A DNA stretch of 64,000 bases. It comes from Chloroflexota bacterium. Lineage in GTDB: Bacteria; Chloroflexota; Anaerolineae; Anaerolineales; Villigracilaceae. This document shows positions 47,402 through 56,979 of the stretch, in pieces. Each line of letters opens with the position of its first letter. Within the stretch, counting starts at the first letter, position 1. The translations under genes and the position numbers were made by a program. The notes under the pieces were generated by a model, which saw only the letters and a list, made by a program, of their open reading frames with translations, was not told the DNA's origin and did no database searches. The stretch lies in the NCBI GenBank assembly GCA_016234485.1, contig JACRBL010000067.1:87295-151294 (forward strand), given 5' to 3'.

Positions 47402-49492
47402 ATGGCTAACGCATCCGGTCCCGACATCAGTTTTTACCAGGATAACTCCACCACGCCCCAACACGTGGACTTCGTAAAGATGAAGACGATCTCCGACTTC
47501 ATCGTCATCCGCGCGGGACAAAATCTGTGGAGTGACCGCGACTTTAAATACAATTGGGCCGAAGCCAAAAGAGTGGGATTGCCGCGCGGCTCCTATTGGT
47601 TCTACGACAGCCGCGCCGACCCCAAACAGCAGGCCGAAAAATGGATTGAAACCCTCGGAAGCGACACGGGTGAATTACCCCTCTTCGCGGATTTCGAAGA
47701 ATCCTACAACGGCCCACACGCCGGCTGGCAAAAATGGTACGACTTTCTAGAACGTCTTAAAGCCTTGGCGAACGGAAAAGAAATCAGCATCTACACAGGC
47801 TACTACTACTGGACGCCGAACGCGCCCAATCCCGTCACCCAGCCGAGCAGTCTCGAATATTTCCATCAATATCCCCTCTGGGTCGCCAATTACAAAGTCA
47901 CCAAGCCGCGCATCCCCGCGCCATGGAAGGATGACGAGTGGCTCTTCTGGCAATATACCGAAGAAGGCGACGGCCCGGCCTACGGCGTGGAATCGCTGGA
48001 GATTGACTTGAACTATTTCAACGGCGATCTGGCCGCGTTCCGTCAACGCTTCAATCTCGGAACCGCGCCCTCAGACAAATACAAAGTGGATTTAAGTATC
48101 CGTTCCGGCGCGGGCGCGTCCTTCAGCGTTCTCGGCCAGTTAAAACAGGATGACGTGCTGGAGAAGATCGAAACGACGACCGACTGGACGAAGATCAAAC
48201 GCGAGAGCGACAACCTCGAGGGATGGATGCTGAACTCGCATCTCGTGACCGTATCCGCGCCGCCTCCGCCCCCGCCTCCGCCACCCATGTCCGACTACTA
48301 CCGCGTCACCACCGCCACCTTGAACATGCGCGACGGCGCAGGAACAACCTACAATGTCATCGGCAAAATCTACCTGAACGACGTGGTCAAATCCATCAAA
48401 CTCAGCGATGACGGCCTCTGGCTCAATCTCCGCCGCACAGATGGGCTCGAAGGCTGGTCGAGCATGGACTACCTCGAACCCGCCAGCGCGCCTCCGCCTC
48501 CGCCCGCCACGTCAAAGTGGTACAAGGTCAACACCGCCTCGCTCAATGTCCGTGAGGGACCCGACACCACCTTCAAAGTCCTCGGCTCGGCCAAATTGGG
48601 ACAGATCGTCGAAAGCGACGCAGCCAGCTCCGACGGGAAGTGGCTCCACATCAGACGCTTCGACGGCCTGATTGGCTGGTGCGCGGCGGAGTTCATGCTC
48701 GCCCTCGGCGACACCGCCCCCGCCGACATGACCTTCACGATATTCACGGGCGTTACCTATCTGCGCAAGCAGACCGCCACCCCGCGCAACATCGTGGTGC
48801 ATGTCCTGTTGGTGGATACCAAACTGGCGGGGATGCAATTCCTCGTCACGCCGCCCAGCCACAGCAGTGGACTGGTTTGCTCGCGCAAAACTTCGCAGTT
48901 CATCAAAGACTTCGGGATGAAGATCGGCATCAACGGCGACGGCTTCTCGTATCTTGACCCGACTCAATACCCGCCGCAGACCTACTGTGTGACGGGCGGC
49001 GAACCCCTGAAAGTTTTCAGCTACGCGGCCTCGCGCGGGACGGCGTACGCGGCCAAACTTCCAGACCGGCCCGTGCTTTACATCAGCCAGACGAATGCGG
49101 TCCAGTTCGACACGCCCAGCGGAAATCTGTATAACGCGATTTCGGGCGACCGCTACCTCGTCAACAAGGGAATCGTGCCGGCCAGCCTCGAGAGTCAGAG
49201 CATCGAACCGCGCACTGCCATCGGGTTGAGCCAGAATGGACGCACCCTCGTCCTGGCCGTGGTGGACGGGCGCCAGCCAGGTTACAGCGAAGGCGCGACT
49301 TTCCCCGAAATGGGCAACATCATGAAAGCGCACGGAGCCTACAACGCCATCAACATGGACGGCGGCGGTTCGTCCACCCTGGCGATCATGGGCATCTTGG
49401 GCGTTCCCCACATTCTGAACTCGCCCATCGAAGGCGGCATCCGCGGAAATGAAGCCACGGTCGCCAACCATTTGGGAATTCGCGTGAAATAG
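47402..49492 (+). CDS. GH25-SH3x3-NAGPA fusion protein
   Basis: A 696-residue multidomain protein. Residues 1-220 are a GH25 (Lyz-like) muramidase domain: GPDISFYQDN with catalytic Asp, PLFADFEES, EISIYTGYYYW, WLFWQYTEEGDG. Three SH3b domains follow (about 222-280, 295-355, 370-430), separated by PPPPPPPP linkers. The C-terminal 260 residues are a phosphodiester glycosidase (NAGPA) domain with GINGDGFSYLD, RTAIGLSQNGRTLVLAVVDGRQPGYSEGATFPEM and NMDGGGSSTLAI. No signal peptide is visible at the N-terminus (starts MANASGPDI). AAGGAG precedes the ATG. A cell-wall or envelope-glycan hydrolase. Confidence 0.88.
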   Translation: MANASGPDISFYQDNSTTPQHVDFVKMKTISDFIVIRAGQNLWSDRDFKYNWAEAKRVGLPRGSYWFYDSRADPKQQAEKWIETLGSDTGELPLFADFEESYNGPHAGWQKWYDFLERLKALANGKEISIYTGYYYWTPNAPNPVTQPSSLEYFHQYPLWVANYKVTKPRIPAPWKDDEWLFWQYTEEGDGPAYGVESLEIDLNYFNGDLAAFRQRFNLGTAPSDKYKVDLSIRSGAGASFSVLGQLKQDDVLEKIETTTDWTKIKRESDNLEGWMLNSHLVTVSAPPPPPPPPPMSDYYRVTTATLNMRDGAGTTYNVIGKIYLNDVVKSIKLSDDGLWLNLRRTDGLEGWSSMDYLEPASAPPPPPATSKWYKVNTASLNVREGPDTTFKVLGSAKLGQIVESDAASSDGKWLHIRRFDGLIGWCAAEFMLALGDTAPADMTFTIFTGVTYLRKQTATPRNIVVHVLLVDTKLAGMQFLVTPPSHSSGLVCSRKTSQFIKDFGMKIGINGDGFSYLDPTQYPPQTYCVTGGEPLKVFSYAASRGTAYAAKLPDRPVLYISQTNAVQFDTPSGNLYNAISGDRYLVNKGIVPASLESQSIEPRTAIGLSQNGRTLVLAVVDGRQPGYSEGATFPEMGNIMKAHGAYNAINMDGGGSSTLAIMGILGVPHILNSPIEGGIRGNEATVANHLGIRVK

Positions 49493-49732
49493 CGCGAAAA
49501 TTTGTAGGGCAAAATGCCATTTTGCCCCTCTCGTTCATCCAGCAGTTGCAATGCTGGGAGGCGGCACGATTTGTCGGCCAAATCGAACTGCCGCCAGAAC
49601 GGTGTTGCACTACAACCACGCGGCGCGATGCGGACGGTAAAAAGCCCGCCTCGCGCCGCAAAAATTAAGATTGGATTAGAGGTTAGACAACTTACTTGAC
49701 TTTGCCTCTCAAATTTTGTATAGTATTTCTCG
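49493..49732. other. Gene-free gap with four hairpins and a promoter
   Basis: GTAGGGCAAAATG / CCATTTTGCCCC (49506-49531), CCAGCAGTTGCAATGCTGG (49540-49558), GGCGGC.CGATTTG / CAAATCG..GCCGCC (49560-49597) and GGCGCGATGCGG / CCGCCTCGCGCC (about 49621-49660). No coding region stands out before the promoter at 49696. Confidence 0.6.
49696..49724 (+). promoter_or_regulatory. Canonical promoter of the Gld-type ABC operon
   Basis: TTGACT (49696-49701), 17-bp spacer, TATAGT (49719-49724). Predicted start about 49731, next to an ATG at 49733. Confidence 0.78.
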
Positions 49733-49819
49733 ATGCACCCCACATCCAATGAACGGCACGGCCACGAACAGCGGCGTGCCGTTTGTTTCGCTCATTTCAC
49801 GGGGAAGGAGTTTCCATGA
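49733..49819 (+). CDS. Candidate leader peptide upstream of the ABC ATPase
   Basis: A 28-codon frame (MHPTSNERHGHEQRRAVCFA at the start, ending FTGKEFP) begins at the predicted transcript start and ends by ATGA overlap with the ABC ATPase ATG (49816). A GGCAC / GTGCC stem lies inside it. Size and overlap suggest translational coupling; no homology is claimed. Confidence 0.3.
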   Translation: MHPTSNERHGHEQRRAVCFAHFTGKEFP

Positions 49820-50760
49820 TTCGCGTCGAAGAGTTGACAAAAGATTATGGTTCGCGGCGGGCCTTGCATGGCCTGACCTTTGAAGCCCGCCAGGGCGAGG
49901 TGGTTGGATTCCTCGGCCCGAACGGCGCAGGTAAAACCACCACGATGCGTATTCTGACATCGTACATGCCTCCCACTTCGGGCGAGGCCATCGTGGCGGG
50001 ATACAACGTCGTGTCCGAATCGCTCGAGGTTCGCAAGCGCGTTGGCTACCTGCCTGAGACCGTTCCGCTTTACACGGACATGGTGGTCTTCGACTACCTC
50101 AAGTTTATGGCCGACCTGCGCCACCTGCCCAATGCGGATGAACGCGTCGGCGAGACGTTGGAAATGGTCGGCCTGCTGGACCGCGCCAATGGCTACATCG
50201 GCGCCCTGTCGAAGGGGATGCGTCAGCGCATTGGATTGGCCCAGGCCCTCCTCCACCGCCCCGAGGTCCTGATTTTGGACGAGCCGACCATCGGCCTCGA
50301 CCCCGGCCAGGTAGTGGAAATCCGCCACCTGATCCGCGAGATCGGCAAGGAGCGCACCGTCTTGCTTTCGACGCACATCCTTTCGGAAGCGCAACAAATC
50401 TGCGACCGGGTACTCATCATCAACAAGGGACGCATCGTGGTGGAAGACACGCCCGAAAACCTGCAATCGCGGCTGGTCGGCGCGGAACGCGTCATCCTGC
50501 GCGTCGGCGGCGATTCAGACGGGTTGGCGCCACGCATCGAAAAAGTGAAGGGCGTCCAACAGGTGAAATCCAATCCCGATGGCTCGCTGGAATTCCAATT
50601 CCTCCCCGCGCAGGACGTGCGTCAGCAGGTGGCAAAGACGGTGATCGAAGCGGGTTACGACCTGATCGAGATGCGCGCCGTCGGCTTGAGCCTGGAAGAG
50701 ATCTTCCTTGAACTGACCAAGGAAGAAGAACCCGATAAGAAAAAGAAAGCGCGTTCGTGA
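49816..50760 (+). CDS. ABC transporter ATP-binding protein (GldA-like)
   Basis: A 314-residue ABC ATPase: Walker A GFLGPNGAGKTTTMRIL, signature LSKGMRQRIGLAQALL, Walker B VLILDEPTIGLDPGQ, H-loop LLSTHILSEAQQ. A C-terminal extension (DGLAPRIEKVKGVQQVKSN...) is typical of DrrA/GldA-type exporters. AAGGAG precedes ATG 49816. First full gene of an operon with an ABC-2 permease, a GldG protein and a DUF4340 protein; in Bacteroidota the same set supports gliding, elsewhere it is of unknown substrate. Confidence 0.92.
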   Translation: MIRVEELTKDYGSRRALHGLTFEARQGEVVGFLGPNGAGKTTTMRILTSYMPPTSGEAIVAGYNVVSESLEVRKRVGYLPETVPLYTDMVVFDYLKFMADLRHLPNADERVGETLEMVGLLDRANGYIGALSKGMRQRIGLAQALLHRPEVLILDEPTIGLDPGQVVEIRHLIREIGKERTVLLSTHILSEAQQICDRVLIINKGRIVVEDTPENLQSRLVGAERVILRVGGDSDGLAPRIEKVKGVQQVKSNPDGSLEFQFLPAQDVRQQVAKTVIEAGYDLIEMRAVGLSLEEIFLELTKEEEPDKKKKARS

Positions 50761-50768
50761 GGTGAAAC

Positions 50769-51509
50769 ATGCGTAATATTTGGACAATTGCCAAACGCGA
50801 ATACGATCATTATTTCATCAGCCCGATTGCCTACGTGGTGGCCTTCACCATCCTGCTCGTTTTGGGAATCATCTTCGCGCTGGTGATCTGGTCTTACTCA
50901 GGGCAAACCTTTTTTGGCGGGGGCGCGCCTGATATCAGCCCGATCGTCGGCTCTTTCGCCTTTTTGATGGTCCTCTCCACCCCGGCGCTGACCATGCGCC
51001 TTTTGGCGGACGAGAACCGCATGGGGACGATGGAACTTTTGCTGACGGCACCCGTGCGCGAATCGGAACTGGTTATCGGCAAGTGGCTGGGAGGCATGCT
51101 CTTCATCCTCACGGTCATCGCCATCACCCTCGTCTATCCGATCATTCTCAACAATCTGGTGGAACCCGGCATTGACCAGGGAACCCTGCTGACCTCGTAC
51201 CTTGCTTTGATTTTGGTGGCGGCGGCCTTTCTCTCTGTGGGCGTGGGTGTTTCGGCCCTCTTCAGTAACCAGGTGGCCGCGTTCTTCGTGACAATGATCG
51301 CATTGGTGACGCTCTACTGGTTGATGGGTTTCCCCGCCGATTACGTGCAGAGCGGCGCGGAATTTTTCCGCCACATGAACTTGCAGACGCATTTCTACAA
51401 TCTCACCAGCGGCCAGATCAACTTAACCGACCTGGTTTATTTCTTCAGCCTGATCGCAATTGGCCTGTTCACCGGCTCGATGGCGGTTGAAACACGGAGA
51501 TGGCGATAA
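50769..51509 (+). CDS. ABC-2 type permease (GldF-like)
   Basis: A 246-residue permease with six hydrophobic segments. The N-terminal IAKREYDHYFISPIAYVVAFTILLVLGIIFALV and central PALTMRLLADENRMGTMELLLTAPVRESELVIGKWLGG are typical of ABC-2 permeases of the GldF/NosY type. 8 bp behind the ATPase gene, overlapping the GldG frame at its 3' end. Substrate unknown. Confidence 0.88.
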   Translation: MRNIWTIAKREYDHYFISPIAYVVAFTILLVLGIIFALVIWSYSGQTFFGGGAPDISPIVGSFAFLMVLSTPALTMRLLADENRMGTMELLLTAPVRESELVIGKWLGGMLFILTVIAITLVYPIILNNLVEPGIDQGTLLTSYLALILVAAAFLSVGVGVSALFSNQVAAFFVTMIALVTLYWLMGFPADYVQSGAEFFRHMNLQTHFYNLTSGQINLTDLVYFFSLIAIGLFTGSMAVETRRWR

Positions 51510-53116
51510 TGAACAATCAACAAACACCCAATCCATACTTCAAAATCCCGTTGTGGGTGGCCTGGCTCGGCTTGCTGGCCCTCGTTCTCGCTGGTTTGGT
51601 GCGCGGGACGGTGGCTCTTGGCATGTATACGCCGGAGAATCCCGACACCCTGAACCTGATCCTGTCCATCAGCGCGGCGGTGACCGTGCTTGGATTTGCC
51701 GCCTACGCCATGCTCAACCCCGAAGCGATTCTGCGCTTCCTCGGCGGACGTCAGGCGCGCTACGGCTCGAACACGCTAATCATGACCCTGGCCTTTATCG
51801 GCATCATCGTCGCGGCCAACATGCTGGCGATCAACGCCCCCAAAGATCAATTGGTGGACCTGAGCGAAGATAAATCAAACACGCTGGCGCCAGAAACGAT
51901 CGCCGTTCTTAAGTCACTGCCCGAGAAATTGTCGGCCACTGGTTTCTTCTCCGCACAATATCCCGCCGACGAGGCCGAGAAACTGCTCTCCAACATGCAG
52001 GCCAATAGCGACGGCAAATTTTCCTATCGCTTCATTGACCCGGTCTCCAACCCGCTTGACGCCAAGAACGCAGGAGTGACCGGCGACGGCAAGATCGCCC
52101 TCAAAATGGGCGACCGCAGTGAAATCGCGGACTACGCCGACGAGACCGAATTGTTGCGCGCCATCAATCGCCTGCTCAATCCCGAAGAACGCACGGTTTA
52201 TTTCATTACGGGTCACGGCGAGCGCAGTATTGATGCCTCTGGCGCCACCGGTCTGAGCCGCGCGAAAGAAACGCTCGAAAACAAAAACTACACCGTCAAA
52301 AGCCTCAACCTGCTGGCGGATAACAAAGTTCCCGCGGACGCGCGTGTGGTCATCATCGTCGGCCCCACCAAGCCGTTGACAGCCACCGAAGTGGGCCTGC
52401 TCAACAAGTACGTGCAAGGCGGCGGCTCGTTGATCGTGATGGAAGACCCCGTCCCGTTGACGGATTTCGGCGAAGCTTCTGACCCACTGGCGGATTCGCT
52501 CGCGCGCGTTTGGGGCGTCACCCTCCGCAACGACTTCGTGCTGGACGATACCAGCACTACCCCGCAAAACGCCATCGGCGCGAATTACAGCTCCTCACAT
52601 CCCATCACCAGCGCCATGACCACCGCCACCATCTTCCCGCTGGCGCGCAGTATTGCAGTCCAGCCTTCGGGCGAACTTCTTTCCATTTCTGAATTGGTGC
52701 AAACCAGCCCCGAGTCCAACTCCTGGGGTGAGACTGATTTCTCCGCACTCGAGGCCGATAGCGCCATGGTCAAGATGGACCCCACTACTGACACGCCCGG
52801 CCCCGTCACGCTCGTGGCCGCGGTCGAAGACCTGGTCAACCAGGGACGCATCGTGGTGTTCGGCAACTCGCTCTTCATCAGCGATGACGGCTTCGACGCC
52901 TACGGCAACGGCGACCTGTTCGTGGCCTCCGTGGACTGGGGCGCGGGCGACGACGCCCCGGTGGACATCACCATCACCCCGCCCACCGAGCGCACCTTCC
53001 TGCCGCCCGGCGGTTTGAAATTGGTCGCGATCCTGCTCGGCTCGGCCTGCATCATCCCACTTCTTGTGTTGGGCGCGGGCGTGGCCACCTGGGCCGCGCG
53101 CAAACGCCGAGGCTAA
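51509..53116 (+). CDS. GldG-family ABC-associated protein
   Basis: A 535-residue protein with two or three N-terminal helices (about 13-33, 48-68, 90-110), a large extracytoplasmic domain and a C-terminal helix ending WAARKRRG. LVDLSEDKSNTLAPETIAVLKSLPEKLSATGFFSAQYP, VYFITGHGERS and LNKYVQGGGSLIVMEDPV are the GldG/ABC-type uncharacterised transport hallmarks. GGAG precedes ATG 51509. It forms one exporter-like unit with the two genes before and DUF4340 after. Confidence 0.87.
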   Translation: MNNQQTPNPYFKIPLWVAWLGLLALVLAGLVRGTVALGMYTPENPDTLNLILSISAAVTVLGFAAYAMLNPEAILRFLGGRQARYGSNTLIMTLAFIGIIVAANMLAINAPKDQLVDLSEDKSNTLAPETIAVLKSLPEKLSATGFFSAQYPADEAEKLLSNMQANSDGKFSYRFIDPVSNPLDAKNAGVTGDGKIALKMGDRSEIADYADETELLRAINRLLNPEERTVYFITGHGERSIDASGATGLSRAKETLENKNYTVKSLNLLADNKVPADARVVIIVGPTKPLTATEVGLLNKYVQGGGSLIVMEDPVPLTDFGEASDPLADSLARVWGVTLRNDFVLDDTSTTPQNAIGANYSSSHPITSAMTTATIFPLARSIAVQPSGELLSISELVQTSPESNSWGETDFSALEADSAMVKMDPTTDTPGPVTLVAAVEDLVNQGRIVVFGNSLFISDDGFDAYGNGDLFVASVDWGAGDDAPVDITITPPTERTFLPPGGLKLVAILLGSACIIPLLVLGAGVATWAARKRRG

Positions 53117-53119
53117 GAC

Positions 53120-53752
53120 ATGATTAAACGCAATACCTGGGTCCTGCTGGTTCTGTTCGCTGTGCTGGTTGGATTCGCCCTGTTTCAAAAATACAAACCG
53201 CCGACGGAAAAACCCGACGAAAACGCGACCCCGACAGAAACGATTGCCCCCGTAGAATTCCTCTTCCCCGCCGAGGAGGGAGTTGTCATCAGCATCCTCA
53301 TCGAAAGCAAAGAGGGAGAGGTCATCAGCGTGGAACGCGGCGACGAAGGCTGGCGGGTGACTCGGCCCGTCGAAGCGAGCGCGGATCAAGGTCCGGTGGA
53401 AGCGGCGGCCAGCCAGTCCACGGCGTTGAGCATCCTCGATCGTCTGGATATTGATCCAGCCGCGGCCGGGCTTGAGTCGCCGACGTATACCATCACCGTC
53501 GGTTTCACCAGCGGAAAGGTTTTCACCGCCGAAATCGGCGATGAAACGCCCATCGGTTCGGGATATTACGCCCGTAAGGATGGCGGCGACGTTCTCGTCA
53601 TAACCAAGGACGGGCTCGACGCGCTCTTGAACCTGCTCTGGTATTCGCCCGCGCTCGCCACCAACACGCCCCCGCCGAGCGAAACGCCCACCCCCACTTC
53701 GACGCCGAGTGAAAGCACAACGCCCGAGGCAACCACCACGCCCACACCGTAA
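53120..53752 (+). CDS. DUF4340-domain membrane-anchored protein
   Basis: A 210-residue protein with one N-terminal helix (about 7-23), a DUF4340 core (ISVERGDEGWRVTRPVEASADQGPVEAAASQSTALSILDRL, YTITVGFTSGKVFTAEIGDETPIGSGYYARKDGGDVLVI) and a Thr/Pro-rich C-terminal tail. DUF4340 proteins accompany GldG-type ABC operons but their role is not known. Starts 3 bp after the GldG stop. Confidence 0.86.
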   Translation: MIKRNTWVLLVLFAVLVGFALFQKYKPPTEKPDENATPTETIAPVEFLFPAEEGVVISILIESKEGEVISVERGDEGWRVTRPVEASADQGPVEAAASQSTALSILDRLDIDPAAAGLESPTYTITVGFTSGKVFTAEIGDETPIGSGYYARKDGGDVLVITKDGLDALLNLLWYSPALATNTPPPSETPTPTSTPSESTTPEATTTPTP

Positions 53753-53819
53753 CGAATCCGTCACAAACGGGTATTGTATTTCAATGAAAAAGATTGTATT
53801 CTAGTATCACAGCACAAAG

Positions 53820-53873
53820 TCCGTTCGCGAGCAGTTGCACTGCGAGCGGGATGCAGTACAACTGCATCCAGAA
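53820..53873. repeat. GTTCGCGAGCAGTTGC dispersed element
   Basis: Reverse-complement copy of 3836-3885; GCAGTTGCACTGC and GCAGTACAACTGC arms. Confidence 0.8.
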
Positions 53874-53905
53874 CTCGCTACCTTGCGTTGTAACACTAGC
53901 AGTGA

Positions 53906-53949
53906 CCGAAAGTTTGTGGCCTGTCTTTCACCAGGCCACAAACTTTCGG
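53906..53949. repeat. 18-bp perfect hairpin upstream of the sigma factor gene
   Basis: Arms CCGAAAGTTTGTGGCCTG (53906-53923) and CAGGCCACAAACTTTCGG (53932-53949), loop TCTTTCAC, no T-run. It ends 24 bp before the rpoD ATG. Confidence 0.9.
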
Positions 53950-53973
53950 AACCCACGATTTATGGAAGTGTAA

Positions 53974-55185
<1,212 letters not shown>

Positions 55186-55280
55186 GGATTTTCCTCCATA
55201 TAGTGACGACTTCAGTCGTCCCTAGCTGTTGACCCATAGGGCGCTTCGCTGAGCCGCTACTACATGGCAACGCAACAATG

Positions 55281-55313
55281 GTAGAGCGAGATAATGTCTC
55301 GCTCTACTTTTTT
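55281..55313 (+). terminator. Terminator after rpoD
   Basis: GTAGAGCGAGA / TCTCGCTCTAC perfect 11-bp stem, loop TAATG, T6. The next promoter starts 7 bp later. Confidence 0.9.
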
Positions 55314-55319
55314 AACGGG

Positions 55320-55331
55320 TAAAATCGGGGG
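55320..55331 (+). promoter_or_regulatory. Leaderless promoter: TAAAAT-N6-ATG
   Basis: TAAAAT 55320-55325, spacer CGGGGG, ATG 55332, directly after the rpoD terminator. Confidence 0.62.
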
Positions 55332-56909
55332 ATGAAAAATCCCATCGTCTTTCATCCCTTCTTTTTTGCCATCTACGCCGTGCTGGGCGTGTACGCGCAA
55401 CGGCCGCAGGAGATCCCCGTTCAGTGGGTGATCCGCCCGATCGTTTTCCTCCTGCTCGTGACCTGGTTGATCTATTTGGCGCTGGCTAAAGGGATGAAGG
55501 ACAAGCAACGGGCGGGATTTATCACGACCTTGATTCTGGCGTGGATCTTCGCGGGGCATCTTCGCAACGTCATCATTTCCACGTTTTCGTTCAACCCGAA
55601 TTTTCTGCTGGACTTGCTTCTACTCGCGGCGTGGGGCGCGTTCCTGGCCTTCCTCGGGAGCAAGCGCGTGTGGGCGCGCATCAAACTCCCTGAGATGCTG
55701 ACCAACTTTTTGAACATCACTTCGTGGGTGGTGATTCTCCTGCCGACCTATTTTGTGATCGTGTTCTCATCGCAGACCATCAAGCAGGCGGCCGCGGCGA
55801 GAGACAGCGCCACGGTGGCCGCGCCCGTCGCGTTGTCCGCGAATGAAGCGACGCGTCCGGACATCTACGTGGTTATCCTCGACGCGTATGGCAGGGAGGA
55901 TTTCCTCAGCAAAGTCTTCGCGTACGACAATCGCGAGTTCACCGACTTCCTGCGCGCGCGCGGTTTCTACGTGGCGGAGCAGAGTCGGACGAATTATCCG
56001 CAGACGCAACTTTCGCTTTCAGCGCTGTTCAACTTTACCTACCTAAACGATTGGGCGCAAAAATACGAGGGGACGAACAACCGCGTCCCACTGACCGAGA
56101 CGATCCGCCATAGCGAGGCGCGCCGCGCGTTGGAGGAGATCGGCTACCGCACGGTGAGCATCCCCAACTCCACCTTGATTGGCGACCTGGAAGACAGCGC
56201 CATCCGCCTGCCGATGACCGTCCCGTGGCTTAACCAGTTCGATGGGCTTGTGATCGCCACCAGCGCGCTGGACGTTTTCATCCGCGCCTTCGATTGGAGC
56301 CTCCCCGCGCCGAGTTACGACATGCACCGGCGGACGATCGAATACCAGTTCCAGACGTTGCAAACCGTTCCGCCCCTGCCTGGACCGAAACTGGTATTCG
56401 TCCACATCCTCGCGCCGCACCCTCCCTTCGTGTTGGACGCGGGCAGCAACCCGCTCGAACCCGCTACGCCCTACACCCTCGCGGATGGCGGCGGCTTCCC
56501 TGGCTCGGTAGAGGATTATCAAGCTGGCTATACGCAGGAGATTCGCTACGTCAACGCGCAGTTGATGCAAACCGTGGAAGCGATCCTGGCGAACTCGGCC
56601 ACGCCTCCGATCATCATCCTGCAAGGCGATCACGGCCCTGGCAGTCGCTTCGGCATGTTGCGCGTGGAGGCGGAGAATTGCCTGTGGGAGCGGTATTCGA
56701 TCTTGAACGCGTATTATTTCCCCGACCAGAATTACGAAAAGTTGTATCCCTACATCACGCCTGTCAATTCTTTTCGCGTGATCTTCAACACATACTTCGG
56801 AACCGACCTGCCGCTGTTGGAAGATAAAAACTATTATGCCTCGTATGCCACGCCGTATAAATTCGAGGAAGTGACCGCGCGGATTGGGGATTCGTGTCTT
56901 ACGCCGTAA
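55332..56909 (+). CDS. Membrane protein with alkaline-phosphatase-superfamily domain
   Basis: A 525-residue protein: four or five N-terminal helices (to about residue 150), then an extracytoplasmic alkaline-phosphatase/sulfatase-fold domain opening RPDIYVVILDAYGRED, with VFVHILAPHPPFVLD and IIILQGDHGPGSR as the later metal-binding blocks. There is no CxPSR formylglycine site, so it is not a sulfatase; a Tyr or Ser/Thr nucleophile near SRTNYPQT is possible. Similar proteins transfer phosphoglycerol or phosphoethanolamine to envelope glycans. Leaderless start. Confidence 0.8.
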   Translation: MKNPIVFHPFFFAIYAVLGVYAQRPQEIPVQWVIRPIVFLLLVTWLIYLALAKGMKDKQRAGFITTLILAWIFAGHLRNVIISTFSFNPNFLLDLLLLAAWGAFLAFLGSKRVWARIKLPEMLTNFLNITSWVVILLPTYFVIVFSSQTIKQAAAARDSATVAAPVALSANEATRPDIYVVILDAYGREDFLSKVFAYDNREFTDFLRARGFYVAEQSRTNYPQTQLSLSALFNFTYLNDWAQKYEGTNNRVPLTETIRHSEARRALEEIGYRTVSIPNSTLIGDLEDSAIRLPMTVPWLNQFDGLVIATSALDVFIRAFDWSLPAPSYDMHRRTIEYQFQTLQTVPPLPGPKLVFVHILAPHPPFVLDAGSNPLEPATPYTLADGGGFPGSVEDYQAGYTQEIRYVNAQLMQTVEAILANSATPPIIILQGDHGPGSRFGMLRVEAENCLWERYSILNAYYFPDQNYEKLYPYITPVNSFRVIFNTYFGTDLPLLEDKNYYASYATPYKFEEVTARIGDSCLTP

Positions 56910-56914
56910 TCCCG

Positions 56915-56955
56915 CCCTCACCCCCTGCCCCTCTCCCGATTACGGGAGAGGGGAG
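56915..56955. repeat. CCCTCTCCCG-type dispersed palindrome
   Basis: CCCTCACCCCCTGCCCCTCTC then CCGATTACGGGAGAGGGG; same family as the insert in the glmS ribozyme. Confidence 0.82.
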
Positions 56956-56967
56956 ATGAAATCCGTG

Positions 56968-56979
56968 TAAAATCACCTC
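56968..56979 (+). promoter_or_regulatory. Leaderless promoter: TAAAAT-N6-ATG
   Basis: TAAAAT 56968-56973, spacer CACCTC, ATG 56980. Confidence 0.62.
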
